Assembly (NCBI GenBank): GCA_963691705.1
Contig: OY829545.1
Location: forward strand, 60,261,023-60,325,022
Source: Viola odorata
Taxonomy: Eukaryota > Streptophyta > Magnoliopsida > Malpighiales > Violaceae
Reading direction: 5' to 3'
DNA length: 64,000 nt
Shown here: in pieces, positions 1 to 11,555 of the stretch
How the letters are laid out: each line of letters opens with the position of its first letter
How positions within the stretch are numbered: position 1 is the stretch's first letter
Translations under genes and position numbers: made by a program
Notes under the pieces: model-generated
Seen by the model: only the letters and a program-made list of their open reading frames with translations
Databases searched by the model: none
What the model was told of the DNA's origin: nothing

Positions 1-81
1 CATGCTTGATCATTTTGAGATCACTTTGTCGTTCATGCTTGATCACTTTGAGATCATGTTGTCGTTGATGCTTGACCATTT
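1..81. repeat. 33-bp tandem repeat, about 2.5 copies
   Basis: Units beginning CATGCTTGATCA start at 1 and 34, and a degenerate third starts at 67. The array probably continues to the left of the window. Short open frames here are by-products of the repeat. Confidence 0.85.
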
Positions 82-112
82 TTTTCATATACTTGCTTCT
101 GCCGTTGTTTTG

Positions 113-255
113 TGTTCTTCGAACATCTTTTTTTTTTTTATTGTGTTCTTTGAACATCTTCTCTTTTTTTTTATTATTGTGTTCTTTGAACATCTTTTTT
201 GATTGTGTTCTTTGAACATCTTTTTGATTGTGTTCTTTGAACATCTTTTTTTATT
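113..255. repeat. Dispersed 15-bp palindromic repeat TGTTCTTTGAACATC
   Basis: Five copies of TGTTCTTTGAACATC (first copy with one change) start near 113, 143, 180, 205 and 231, separated by T-rich spacers of variable length. TGTTC and GAACA form an inverted repeat around TTT, so each unit is itself a small dyad. Confidence 0.85.
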
Positions 256-310
256 TTTTATTTTTTTTTCAAGCAAAGCAAGTACAATCTCTTGTTTGGT
301 CTACATCCCC

Positions 311-530
311 TCTACCTTTGGTAGAAACCTCCAAGTCGTGATTTATTTTGGCATTCTTCTGACGTTGTTTGGTCAGCGATCCTCCGTATCTTTGGCAAAA
401 ACCTCCAAGTCTTGATTTACTTTGACATTCTTCTGACGTTGTTTGGTCAGCGACCCTCTCTATCTTTGGCAAAAACCTCCAAGTCTTGATTTACTTTGAC
501 ATTCTTCTGACGTTGTTTTGTCAGCGATTC
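311..530. repeat. 74-bp tandem repeat, about 3 copies
   Basis: The anchor ACCTCCAAGTC occurs at about 327, 401 and 475. Each is followed by a TTTGACATTCTTCTGACGTT-like block, so the period is 74 bp with a few substitutions. No coding function is supported. Confidence 0.85.
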
Positions 531-1204
531 CCCAAGGGCTTCCTTGTCATTCCCTTGTCTGATGTGTATCTTCTACTTAGCGGTCCCAGTCAAGCACTAA
601 CTCACTTGGTTGAAAGGCTTTTGAGTGTTTGTTAGAGTTGTACATGGTGTACAGAATATGTATTTTGAGGGAAAAATGTTAAAAATGAAAATGTGGAAGA
701 AGAGCAAAGCAAAGTCCCCTGTCATCTTACCGTTATCCCATGTCTGACAGTTCATGTACCTTGGATATTATGCAAATCTAACTAGCACCTAGTTTAGCAT
801 TTACACTCATGAAAGAAATAAGGCGTGAAGGCCCACAGTACTCACAGGGATATGTTTTGTGACTGCTTACATCTAAACATGTCATGAATATAAGAGTTAA
901 CAGACAAGATCATGTATGTTTACATAATTTCTAATGAACGTCCAAATTAAAGCGATGAATGTGTTTGATTCAAAAACGTTCAAAACATGAGATTTTTATT
1001 TCCCCTCTTTTTTCTTTTCAGCCCAAGTTGCACATGTATAAAGGGAAAATTTCCAAAAACTAAGGCTTTTTCTTTTTTCTCAGCCAACATTACGCACGCA
1101 CTCTTGCAACAATGTAAATAGTGGGAATTTAAAAATTGCGATAACATAAATTACAGAAACAGAAATTGCGAAAACTGAAACTGTAAAAATATAAAGGGAC
1201 AAAT
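531..1204. other. Intergenic, no gene seen
   Basis: This is AT-rich sequence without a convincing exon, RNA gene or long open frame. From about 1130 it grades into diverged copies of the repeat found at 1205-2470. Confidence 0.5.
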
Positions 1205-2470
1205 TCCCTAAAAAATGAGCTTGGACATTTTTTCCAACGCCTTCCTTCTGGTCGTCACTTCACTTGCTTGCCCCCAAGTTTGCAAGTCTCGTGGCACTTG
1301 AAAGATAAAAAATTGCAGAAATGTAAATAGCGAAGACTAAATTGTAAAAGTGTGAAGGACGACTTCCCTGAAAAATGAGCTTGGACATTTTTTCCAACGC
1401 CTTCCTTCTGGTCGTCACTTCACTTGCTTGCCCCCAAGTTCACAAGTCTTGTTGCACCTGAAAATGTAAAATTGCAGAAATGTAAACTGCAAAAAACATA
1501 GATTGCGGAAGGGGAATTTGTAAATGTAATAGACAACTCCCTTGAAGAATGAGCTTGGACATTTTTCTAACGCCTTCCTTCTGGTCGTCACTTCACTTGC
1601 TTGCCCCCAAGTTTGCAAGTCTCGTGGCACCTGAAAGATAAAAAATTGCAGGAATGTAAATAGCGAAGACTAAATTGTAAAAGTGTGAAGGACGACTTCC
1701 CTGAAAAATGAGCTTGGACATCTTTCTAACGCCTTCCTTCTAGTCGTCACTTCACTTGCTTGCCCCCAAGTTCACAAGTCTTGTTGCACCTGAAAATGTA
1801 AAATTGCAGAAATGTAAACTGCAAAAAACATAGATTGCGGAAGGGGAATTTGTAAATGTAATAGACAACTCCCTTGAAGAATGAGCTTGGACATTTTTCT
1901 AACGCCTTCCTTCTGGTCGTCACTTCACTTGCTTGCCCCCAGGTTTGCAAGTCTCGTGGCACCTGAAAGATAAAAAATTGCAGGAATGTAAATAGCGAAG
2001 ACTAAATTGTAAAAGTGTGAAGGACGACTTCCCTGAAAAATGAGCTTGGACATTTTTCTAACGCCTTCCTTCTAGTCGTCACTTCACTTGCTTGCCCCCA
2101 AGTTTACAAGTCTTGTTGCACCTGAAAATGTAAAATTGCAGAAATGTAAACTGCAAAAAATATAGATTGCGGAAGGGGAATTTGTAAATGTAATAGACAA
2201 CTCCCTTGAAGAATGAGCTTGGACATTCTTCGACACCTTCTTCTGATCGTCACTTCACTTGCTTGCCCCCAAGTTCGCAAGTCTCGTGGCACCTGAAATG
2301 CAGAATTGTATAAATGTAAATTGCAAAATCATAGATTGCAGAAGGGGAATTTGTAAATGTAATAGACAACTCCCTTGAAGAATGAGCTTGGACATTCTTC
2401 GACACCTTCTTCTGGTCGTCACTTCACTTGCTTGCCCCCAAGTTCGCAAGTCTCGTGGCACCTCTCACGA
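1205..2470. repeat. Higher-order tandem repeat: 332-bp period made of two alternating monomers
   Basis: The anchor TGAGCTTGGACAT occurs at about 1216, 1376, 1550, 1709, 1882, 2041, 2214 and 2383. Spacings alternate between about 159 and 173 bp, giving two monomer types and a repeating pair of 332 bp; the last spacing is 169. The conserved core of each monomer reads CACTTCACTTGCTTGCCCCC. The pairs at 1550-1881 and 1882-2213 are nearly identical, which is why two identical 71-residue minus-strand open frames occur 332 bp apart. These frames are not genes. Confidence 0.9.
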
Positions 2471-2609
2471 AGCGCCCTTGTTTAAAGTCGTAGGCTCGAC
2501 TAATGTGTACAACTTCCCTTCATACCCCCGTCCTGTAAGTAGGAAAGAAAAGAAACTAATCAGTAGTGCCTAAATTCAGAATAAACTGAAATTTAGAAAT
2601 TTTGACGAA

Positions 2610-2745
2610 AATGGGGTTGTGAACCGCCACACGATTTTTGAAAGGTGGGGTCTACACTGCCACATGTTTTTTGAAATGTGGGGCGTGAACCGCCACATTG
2701 AAAGGTGGGGTTTAAGCCGCCACATGTTTTTTGAATGTGGGGTAT
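2610..2745. repeat. Short tandem repeat of about 41 bp with GTGG/CCAC dyads
   Basis: About four degenerate units alternate GGTGGGGT or TGTGGGG with CCGCCACA. The CCACAT and ATGTGG words are complementary, so the segment could fold back on itself. No gene is visible. Confidence 0.7.
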
Positions 2746-2904
2746 ATCATGCATACGATTGATATTGACAAAAAGCGTTAATAAATAAAAGGGATCGAAA
2801 GGCGTACTTTCGAGCGAAGCTTGAATTTTAAAACCTACAAAGTGAGAGTATTAGCGATAGCTTGAGAAATAAATAAACAATTTTATGAGAGCAAGAAATT
2901 AAAT

Positions 2905-3460
2905 GACAGTTGATGGTATACGAGAAATGATGGATTTCATGTATACGAAAATGAAATGCTGAGTTTGGTTGTATGCGAAAAATGATTGATTTTAAGCATA
3001 CGAGAATTTATTGCTAGGTTGATTGCATGCGAAAAATGATGGATTTTTACGCATGTGAGAATTTAAATGCTAGTTGAGTTGTATGCGAAAAATGATGGAT
3101 TTTACGCATACGAGAATTAAAATGCTAAGTTGATTTGTGCAGAAAAATTAAATGCAGTTTGACGATTTACAGGAAATTAAAACAGTTTAATGGTTTGCAG
3201 AAAAAATAATAGTTGATATTTTGCGGAAGAATTTCCAGCAGTTTGCGAAAAATTAAACAGTTGATAATACGAAAAAAATGCAATTGATATTCGCGGAAAT
3301 AAAACAGTTGATATTTACAGAAATTAAAACAGTTTGATAGTTGCAGAAAAATAACAATTTGTATTTTTGCAGAAAATAAAACAGGTGATATTGCAGAAAA
3401 ATAACAGTTGATAATCGCAGAAAATAAAACAGTGGATAATACGAAAAATAATCATACGAA
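2905..3460. repeat. Degenerate tandem repeats (about 65 bp, then about 35 bp)
   Basis: From about 2905 to 3155 there are four diverged units containing GCGAAAAATGATGGATTTT and CATACGAGAATT, with a period near 65 bp. From 3155 to 3460 shorter units of the form CAGTTGATA...GCAGAAAATAAAA follow. They look like one decayed array of two unit lengths. Confidence 0.65.
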
Positions 3461-5614
3461 GCATACGAATTATTTTTTATGAAAAAAGTGCGATCCGAAA
3501 TCTCGGAAAGAATTGAAAATGGGCTGGGCCCAGTTTAAAAATGAAAAGAAAATGAGAAAATGGGCCAGGAACTATTCCTGGCCCAAGGAAATAAAAAAAA
3601 AAAAAAAAGAATGGTGATGGGCCAAGCCCATCACCTTTCCTCCTTTTCTTCCACGGCAAACCCATAATACACATGCACACACTATTCACTATCTTCTTCA
3701 CCAAGTCGTCGGCGCTACTGCCGGCGACCAAGGTCCGGCCACCCGTGGTCGGATCAAAAAAATATTCGTACCGGGACGCTCGTCTCCTCGACGGCTTCCC
3801 GACTGTACTAACCTCGAATTTTAGCGAAAACCGTACAGAGTTTAATTTCGAAAAAATGACGAAACCGTTAATTATCGAAAACTAATTAATTCGAACGATC
3901 TAATCAACGATTTTTAAAATTTAAAGCGTGTATTTAATCTACATCATGCACATGAATTAATGGCATAAAAGAAAGCAATTAATTTGCTTAAGATCAAGCC
4001 CAACGAAATTAAAAAGAAAAATGCTTAAGAAAAACGAAAATGGCTAGAGAGAGAATGCTCACCTCAAGGCCTTGAACTGGACGATCTTCGCTCTAAATGA
4101 GCAACTGATCAGAGGAGAGGGGGAGAGCAAGGAAGCTTGCTGATTTGGTCCCCCTTGAACCGTGGAAATGGCTTGGTATTTTTTATCACATGGCTTGGAC
4201 CTAAAACGAAGAAAAAACTAAGAAACGACTGCCGGATAATTAAAAATGTGATTTTTAAGGCTAAAAATAATAATGAAAATACTTGACGAAAAATTAAAAA
4301 CGCGATTTCGAAAGCTGACGACGCTAATGATGATGCTAAAACGCGATGCAAACCCTAAAAATGCTAGCGATAGTAAACTAACTACAGACGGCTGTAAATT
4401 AAGTAAAAATGACAGTAAATTAAATAAATGACAGAAATGCTAAAATTAAGTAAAAATGGCGTCAAAATTCGGGTATCAATAGATGCGATTAAGGCTTTGG
4501 ACCTTTGTTATCAACATACAAGGAAACGTTTTAAGGTAATCTTACCTTTTGGACGAACCATGATCAATCCATCTCTTCAAAACCGTTGTTAATGATAATT
4601 GACATAAATATGTAGATATAACAAACATACACAATTTTTAACTACTTAACTAATTATTACAAACCACAATTCCATAAAACTACTTTATCTAAATATTACA
4701 AACCACAATTCATAATAAAAACTACTTACCTAATTATTACAAATTGGGGGTCGGAATAATTATCTAAATAATTATTACAACAAATAAAATAGCTAATTAA
4801 TTACAACCAGTTGATAATGAGTAATTACTTATTACAACAAGTGAAAATAAGCAATTAATTGTTACAACAAGTTTAGCAATTAATTATTGTTCCAAACATG
4901 CGATTTAAAATAATTGACGATTAATTATCATATTCGAATGCGTGAAAATAATGCTTTCAATTTTAATGGGCCAGGATAGGCCCATACTTGGTTTTCTAAT
5001 TTGTTGGAGACTATGCATGCAAAATCCTTACAGAAAACATTCAAATTAAATAACAGAAAGATAAACAACGTACTTTTATCGGAAGATTTGAAATTTATAC
5101 CTACAAAATGAGAGTGTTAGTACGAATTTTAAGATAATAAATAATAAAAGCACATACACCATTTATTTCATACAAACAGTCATGAAAATAAATAAATATC
5201 ATGTGCGCATTTTACAATTTTTACCACAAATTGGCACAAACACATAGCAAATAAAACATCATGTAAAACATACAATCTAAAATTCATGGTAAAATACATG
5301 GTATAAATTAAATAAAATCTCATACATGGTATAAAAATAAATAAAAACAGCACACATGTAGCAATTAATTTCAGCAAATTAAACATGTCAAAAATCATAC
5401 GAGCAATTAAAATAAATTGACGAAATCATTCGAAAGCTTGAGATTGGACCAAAATAAATAAAATGGACATATGGGCTTGGCCAAGCCAAGCCCAACAGAA
5501 AATAAAACAAGGAAGGGACGGGCTGAAGCCCGTCACCTTCGTCACTCTCACGCAAGAACAGCCAACATGGTTGTTCTTCTTCCTCACGTGGTGGCTGGCG
5601 ACTCAAGCTCCAAA
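3461..5614. other. Intergenic; diverged repeat pair, probably retroelement-derived
   Basis: No gene is recognised. The block around 2800-3680 (CCTACAAAGTGAGAGT, then GGGCC-rich short words and a 15-A run) has a diverged counterpart in the same order at about 5090-5560 (CCTACAAAATGAGAGT, then GGGCTTGGCC-type words). This suggests two decayed members of one repeat family. Open frames here contain low-complexity or phenylalanine runs and show no domain. 4600-5000 is AT-rich with short direct repeats of the type AATTATTACAA. Confidence 0.4.
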
Positions 5615-6160
5615 TGTTGGAACCGTATGGGAGATTACATCCCAAGGAACGAATCAATCCGATTACTGCATGAAAAATTAGATCCGGATGCGGAAGCGTA
5701 CCTAATGATGATGCTGCCATGATCGATGTAGAAATCCTGGATTTGATCTTCTAGTGGATGGTTGCTTTGGGTTCAATGGAGCTCCCTCACTCTCTCTTTC
5801 GGTTTCTCTGTCTGTATTTTTCTTTCCTTTTGCTTAATGAGAAACAATGGAGAGTGCCTTATTAATATAAAGCAATTCCACTAGGGATCAATTCCGTCCT
5901 TAATGTTTTTCATTAATTCCGAATCGGTTCATCAACAATTCGGAATTAATCCAGAATCTGCACAATAACCGTATTAACCCCCACACACTATTTCAATTAG
6001 ACGATTGGACCCTTTAACTTTATTAGATCATCAAATTGGTCCAATTAACCTTATGTTAACAATATATTATATGACGGTACACAAATAACATATGCGTCCA
6101 TATGTCCCTAACGTGTACAAACGGTACTAACGCACTAGTCCCGTTGTCCAAAATCCAACA
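5615..6160 (-). repeat. 3' LTR of the Copia element
   Basis: The LTR is 546 bp and bounded by the short inverted repeat TGTTGG...CCAACA. Its minus strand holds a TATA-like GCTTTATATTAATAAGGC (RC of about 5862-5879), placed as expected for an LTR promoter. It directly abuts the polypurine tract. Confidence 0.88.
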
Positions 6161-6175
6161 ATCTCCCACTTGGAC
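6161..6175 (-). other. Polypurine tract of the Copia element
   Basis: The minus strand reads GTCCAAGTGGGAGAT immediately before the LTR start TGTTGG. This is the classic plant Copia plus-strand priming site. Confidence 0.85.
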
Positions 6176-6576
6176 AACTCGACAATGTGCAATCCTTATA
6201 GTACCACTTTTTTGTCATACAATCATAAGTTAACCCCGAATGCTAGCATATATCCGTCTAATTCAATCCGGTCCATTAACTTCACCAATACAAGAACCAA
6301 AAGAGCAGTCGTCGCAGTTCAAGCGGCTAAACTCATGATGATCACGAGTACTGACTAATTAACGACATGGATCCAGTGTGCATGTACAGCATGGAAATTA
6401 CATGTGAAATGATCTATATATGTCTATTTCCAACTGATCCACTTTACTTTATGAGATCAAAATTCAGAGCATATATTAAATAAACTGTAAATCAATATCC
6501 ATAAACTGTGAAATAACATAATACACAGTCAAAATATATACAAGTTACAATAGTACAAATGTAACTCCCACTAATC

Positions 6577-7227
6577 TCAGGCATCTAACTTTATAACACC
6601 CATACTTGATACATGACCATGAAATGCTACAGGTGTCAATGCCTTAGTGAGCGGATCCGCAATCATATCATTTGTACCCAATAACTCTATGCTTACTTGA
6701 TTGCTCTGAACCCTTTCCTTTACGGCAAGGAACTTTATATCAATGTGCTTAAACTTGGATGAACTCCGATTATTGTTGGAGTACAGCACTGATGCCCGGT
6801 TGTCACAAAAAATCCTCAAAGGTCTCTCAATACCAGTGATAACTCACAGTCCCTTAACCATATTTCGCAGCCATATAGCATGACTGGATGCCTCGTAGCA
6901 AGCTACGAACTCAGCCTCCATAGTGGAAGATGCAACAAGTGACTGTTTCGCACTCTTCCATGAAATGACTCCTTCAGCCAGAAGAAAGACATAACCTGAA
7001 GTCGATCTCCGACTATCCTGGCATCCAGCGTAATCAGAATCAGAATACCCAACGATCTCAAGCTGATCTGATTTCCTATATGTGAGCATATAGTTTTTCG
7101 TTTTCTGCAGGTATCGAAAAACTCTTTTGGCTGCAATCCAATGATCCTTTCCAGGATTGCTCTGGTATCTGCCTAACATACCAACAATAAATGCAAGATC
7201 CGGACGGGTGCAAACTTGTGCATACAT
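6577..7227 (-). pseudogene. Copia pol C-terminal part (RNase H), one in-frame stop
   Basis: The reading frame encodes the end of a Copia polyprotein. It begins MYAQVCTRPDLAF, typical of the region after RT, continues through GYSDSDYAGCQDSRRSTSG (RNase H first acidic motif), SLVASSTMEAEFVA and the terminal part with IFCDNRASV, KHIDIKF and MIADPLTKAL. The frame is continuous for 651 nt except for a TGA at 6844-6846 (minus), where a normal copy has a sense codon before the IERPL segment. RNase H would cleave the RNA strand of the RNA:DNA hybrid during reverse transcription. The upstream RT, integrase and gag parts are missing, so this is dead. Confidence 0.95.
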
Positions 7228-7277
7228 GATGCGCGAATATCAGGCGTTGTGCTTCATTGTACGTTCTTTCCTTGCAG

Positions 7278-7457
7278 GATATGATTCGAGATATCGAAGT
7301 TAATCAACTTCGTCTTGAAGATATGATTGCTCCTCTGATTTTTCAAAAGGGCACAACGAGGGAAAAAGACGACGATGCTCTAGAGGAGGTTTCTGCCCTT
7401 AGCTCAAGCCTTGCCCATATTCAAGAATCCATCAATGTGTTACAAAATCATTGGTAG
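7278..7457 (+). pseudogene. Unrecognised terminal exon (59 codons)
   Basis: An acceptor CTTGCAG ends at 7277. It is followed by an open frame that starts DMIRDIEVNQLRLEDMIAP, is rich in acidic residues and leucine, and ends VLQNHW then TAG at 7455-7457. The pattern is that of the last coding exon of a gene. It begins about 50 bp from the broken end of the Copia element, with no upstream exon in the window. I do not recognise the protein. It may be the first fragment of the patchwork or the tail of a gene destroyed by the insertion. Confidence 0.4.
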
Positions 7458-7469
7458 AGAATTGCTTAG

Positions 7470-7844
7470 AGAATGCAACTGTAGAAGCCGGCGACAACCT
7501 CATCACCGGAATCACCAATTTCTCACTCACACTAGCAACTACCCAAGCCAGAAGGGCAAAAGAGACTGCTTTAGGGTTTCGTTTTGTTTCAAATCAGGTT
7601 TTTTTTACTGTTTCAAGCTGGGTTAATTTGGAGGCCGATTCGCTCACCTTTTCAGGTAGGGAGAGTTAAGGACGGCCAGATTTGTTTACCATTTTACTGG
7701 GTTTCTGTTTTATTTGTGTAATTTGTTGAGTTTGCAAAGTTTGAATCTGTGTTGTCATGTTTGGGTGATAAAGATGGCGGTTCCTTACTTTATTAGGATT
7801 TTCTCAATTGGAATTTCTACTTTTATGATTGTTTGCGTTTTCAG
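7470..7844 (+). other. 5' UTR-like exon and intron ahead of the RBR fragment
   Basis: Non-coding sequence ends in CACCTTTTCAG with a GT donor at 7656, followed by a T-rich intron to an acceptor TTTTCAG at 7844. The RBR start ATG follows at 7868. This fits a leader exon with a 5' UTR intron. If it belongs to RBR, the captured segment included the promoter-proximal part of the source gene. Confidence 0.45.
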
Positions 7845-7867
7845 TAATTACAGTTGCTCCAACCAAT

Positions 7868-10096
7868 ATGGAGGAAGCTAAGCCCTCGATGCCAACACCA
7901 ACAGCAACAACAAGTAGCAATTCACATAGTGAAAGTGGAAGAGGCGGGGAAACCCTTAAGGAATACAGCGAGGCTATTGAAGTGCGATTCACCGAATTTT
8001 GCAAGGTGTGAATTCTTTTCCCCCCAGAGTTTTCATTATTCAATTTTTTTTTTAGTATTTCATGTTTACGGGTACTTTTCTTAGCATTTGACTTTCAAAA
8101 TGGGATTTCATATGCAGAATGGGTTGTCTTGGGATGAGAACATGAGCATGGAAGCTATAAAGCTTTTCAGAGACACAAAACATCTGCTTTTGACAAAAAT
8201 TTCAGCTATAGGGAATACGGTAGATTCTGATTTCACTTCATTTTCTACTTTTATCATTTCATTTTTTAAATTGCTTGTTGGAATTACTTCATGAAGTAAC
8301 TGGATTGAAACGGGGTGTTTTAGGCAGAGGAAGCAGAACGGTTTTGGTTTTCTTTTGTTTCATATGCTGTGAAGAGGCTGAGTAAGAAGAAAAGAGATAC
8401 TCTGAAGCAGAAGTCTGATCATAATGGGGTTACGTTTTTCCAGATACTGAGACTTGCCAAGCTGAAGTATTGTTTATGCTTTTAATAACTCATTTGAAAC
8501 TTAGCTTTGCTTTCAATTTTGAATCAGTGCTCTTATTCTGCTTATGTTTTGCAGTATTGTGGACTTCTTTAAAGAGTTGCCTCAGTTTCTTGTACAGGCT
8601 GGTCCGATTTTAAGTAATACGTACGGTGCTGATTGGGAAAGCAGACTTCAGGTATTGGTGTGGTGGAGATTTATGTCTTTGCTCTTAATGCAGATGTCTT
8701 AATATACTTTTGATTTGTTAGGTTTTTCCTTCTCTTTTTAGGGTCTAATGATGTTCAATTTGCTTTTCCTTCTGTCAGGCAAAAGAATTGCTAGCCAACT
8801 TTGTGCACTTGGGCATTTTAAGCAGGTTGGATTAGTTTTCTGTCTTTGCTTATTTAGTACCAATAGCCTTTTTGATGGCATCTGTAAGTTATGTTTGTTG
8901 AATATTGTTAAGTTTACTCCAAGTGTCTCCCTGCAAATCTTTATTAATCTATTCTGCAAGGTTTGTACTATAAGAAACATGTCAATTCTTGATATTTTCT
9001 TTTTTTGCTTCGTGTTATTTAAGATAAATTGCTCGTTGACTGTGGAATGGAAGGAAATTTCATAGTAGTGGCACTATTAGGTCACTGTGATGTGATCCAA
9101 AATCTGCTCATTTTCCCCTTCAACCTACTCTGACTTTATTTTGTTTCCAGCAAGACCTTGTATTTTACCTTGCGTAACTTTTAGGTTTCTTGTACTTTTC
9201 ATTTTTTAATTTTTTTTCCATGTACCTGACCATCTATACAGTCTGCTCACCATATGTTTTGCTTGTTTACTGTTCTTATATTATACTTTACTACTATCTC
9301 ATGCACCAGACATAGTATAATTTCAAATGCCAATTGCATAATTTCCTACTTTAACTGCATTTTATATCCAAATTTTGTTTCTTTGAATCTTTTTGAGGGT
9401 ATACAATAAACAACAATCCATCTTTCTTTTCACTGGTGCAAGGTTCTACAAACGGGCATGTTAGGAACTCTTCTTGACAACTAATGGTACTGTTGATAAG
9501 TCAGCAGTTTCTGGGGACTCATCATTTGTTCCTGAATATCAACGGTTTGGATGGCTGCTGTTTCTGGCCCTCCGCGCACATGCATTTGGCCGACTTAAAG
9601 ATCTTGTGACTTGCACGAATGGTTTAGTCTCTATACTGGTTAGTTGAATTTCCTAAGTTTCTGCAGAAGAGGCTTTACACAATCTACCTTCTTTTCGCTT
9701 TACATTTTCGTTTTCATTTTTTCTTGGCATTTTCTTTCTCTGCAAGGCTATTTTAATAATCAATGTTCCAGCTCACTTTAGAAATTTCAGATTTGGTGAT
9801 TCTCAATTTGGTAATGCTCTTACTCTTGGCACAGTGTGTTAAAATTCTCCTTCTTTTGTGGTAGGAGTTTCATATTTGAGATCTTAATGTTTTATTTATT
9901 ATTTATTGTTTTTCAGTTAAGAAAGACGACAAAGGGATTGACTTGCTTGCATCTCTTTGCAATAAATATGACACCTCAGAAGATGAGCTAAGGAAAACAT
10001 TGGCAAAGACCAATAGTTTAATAGCAGATATCCTGAAGAAGAAACCCCGTTCAGCTTCTGAGTTAAAAAATGAAAACACACTGAACATTAACACAG
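7868..10096 (+). pseudogene. RBR: Retinoblastoma-related protein (RBR), N-terminal exons, broken
   Basis: RBR is the plant retinoblastoma homologue that represses E2F-driven S-phase genes. Exons visible by splice sites and translation are 7868-8005, 8118-8219, 8324-8466, 8555-8651, 8779-8825, about 9443-9638, 9747-9810 and 9917-10096. They encode the N-terminal (RB_A-preceding) domain in order: [92 protein letters not shown] and [20 protein letters not shown]. The start ATG and exon-intron structure look original. A TAG at 9462-9464 replaces a sense codon in the YKRAxxE segment, so the full N-terminal half cannot be made. After 10096 the next RBR exons are missing and APC5 sequence begins. 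The C-terminal part of RBR appears 8 kb downstream on the same strand. Confidence 0.93.
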
Positions 10097-10292
10097 GTGT
10101 GGTTTGTAAAGTTCTTATGGGTATCATAACAAATGTTTTTCTGATTTCAAAGGGACTACTTTATCTTTGAGCTAGTTTCACCAATAATACTCTCCTTTCC
10201 ATTGTGGTTTTAAAGTAATTTTTAGATGTACTTATTCCATGCCTCTGTTAAGAAAATGATCTGATTTTACCAATATTGTCATCAAAGTTCAG

Positions 10293-11555
10293 GGACTGAG
10301 GGATTTGATTGTATCCCATCTTCTCGTTCCAATAGTTCTGAAAGGTATCAGATTGGCTTGCTATGTCTGGGGATGATGCATTTCCATTTTGGGCATCCTC
10401 AACAATCTTTGCAGGTAAGAACTAGGAATGTCTTTTACCCTTCCAAGATACTAGTAATAAATAATGTTGTAGCCATTTAGATATCATTTAAACTCATTTG
10501 GTTAAAAGTTCAATTGTTCTATACCATTATTTCTGGGTTGGTTTCTTTTATATGTTCGGTCTCTGCAATCTTGCTAAAAGAACTTGGTTTGGAACTTCAT
10601 TTTGGTCATGCTTGGGTTATATGAGTCTGACTAATTTAACAAAACTGCACATTAAGCATCCTTATTCTTTTGTGTTCTTCAAACAGTCAAGGGCGTTGAC
10701 GAAGCTAGTTCGTTTTTTAGTTAGAATCTCCAAATGTTTTTCAAACACGTGATGCTATTTGCAAGTTATTTTATAAGTCATAAAGCCAAGATATGCAGAA
10801 ATACTCAAATAGGCTTAAGGCTTATCCACAATCTCAGTGCCAGCTAAACAACAGTGAGGTGCTATGTGTTATGTGTATCTGCCATAATGCTGGGTTGAAA
10901 CTGTTAAATTCCCATGTTATTCAGGAAAGTTGGTATTTGCTGTTTGGCTTATGAATGGTTTTAATTTGGATTTTTCTGAGTAATTCTTTTGATTGTTAGT
11001 GTTCAGGTTTTAACTGAAGCAGTTCGTGTTTCTCAAGAGGTAATACCGATCATTATTTCTTCTGTTCTTGCATGTGCATGCCCTCATAGAATCTGTTCTT
11101 CTGCATTTTGATGAATTGGTTGTCATTCTTGTGCTTCAATTACATGTCACGTTTTGCTAACCAATGTTGAATTTTTTTAGACATTCCAAAATTTGTATGG
11201 AGATGTGAAGTTGTTTCATTCTTTTTGTTCTGTGGTCTGACTACACAGTTTTATTGCCTTTGTTGTTGCAATTATTTACAAGAAAGTTAATCTGCAAGAG
11301 GGCACTTTATCAGCTATTTTCTTCTTGATTTGTTATTTATGCAATGGTGCCTGATTCAGTTGCACTTGTCCAGGAAAGCGATGAAAGTTGTCTTGCATAC
11401 ACTCTGGCAGCTATTTGCAACTTGTTATCTGAAATTGGCATCTCAAATACTGCTGCATTGCTTGGAACGTCCTGCTCATCTATAACCTGCATGAATACTT
11501 CATTTTCTGTTGAACAACAATTATTTGTTCTCTTTACTTGGAAAGCACTATGATT
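10293..11555 (+). pseudogene. APC5: Anaphase-promoting complex subunit 5 (APC5), three-exon fragment
   Basis: APC5 is a TPR-containing scaffold subunit of the APC/C ubiquitin ligase. Three exons are seen. 10293-10414 contains YQIGLLCLGMMHFHFGHPQ, 11007-11039 encodes VLTEAVRVSQE, and 11374 to about 11555 contains SCLAYTLAAICNLLSEIGIS then SFSVEQQLFVLF. These match the conserved mid-region of plant APC5 in order. The last exon loses the family sequence after VLF and runs into a stop (TGA at 11551-11553), probably after a frameshift. Neither the gene start nor the remaining two thirds is present. It follows the RBR N-terminal fragment within 200 bp and lies on the same strand. Confidence 0.85.

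Larger units (their letters stand above)
5615..7230 (-). mobile_element. 5'-truncated Ty1/Copia retrotransposon
   Basis: Read on the minus strand, the order is the end of the pol gene (RNase H, 7227 to 6577), a gap, the polypurine tract AAGTGGGAGAT (RC of about 6161-6171), and a 3' LTR (6160 to 5615) that starts TGTTGG and ends CCAACA. That order is diagnostic for Copia. The element stops abruptly near 7228 inside the segment that encodes the RT-to-RNase H connection. Integrase, most of RT, gag and the 5' LTR are absent, so target duplications cannot be checked. The truncation point borders the start of the gene-fragment patchwork. Confidence 0.93.

Noticed and set aside
311..530. Regularly spaced repeat that could look like a CRISPR array
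   Set aside because: The repeat is a contiguous 74-bp tandem without unique spacers, in a plant genome with no cas genes.
1415..1962. Two identical 71-codon minus-strand open frames
   Set aside because: They recur at exactly the 332-bp repeat period and have no domain; they are products of the tandem repeat.
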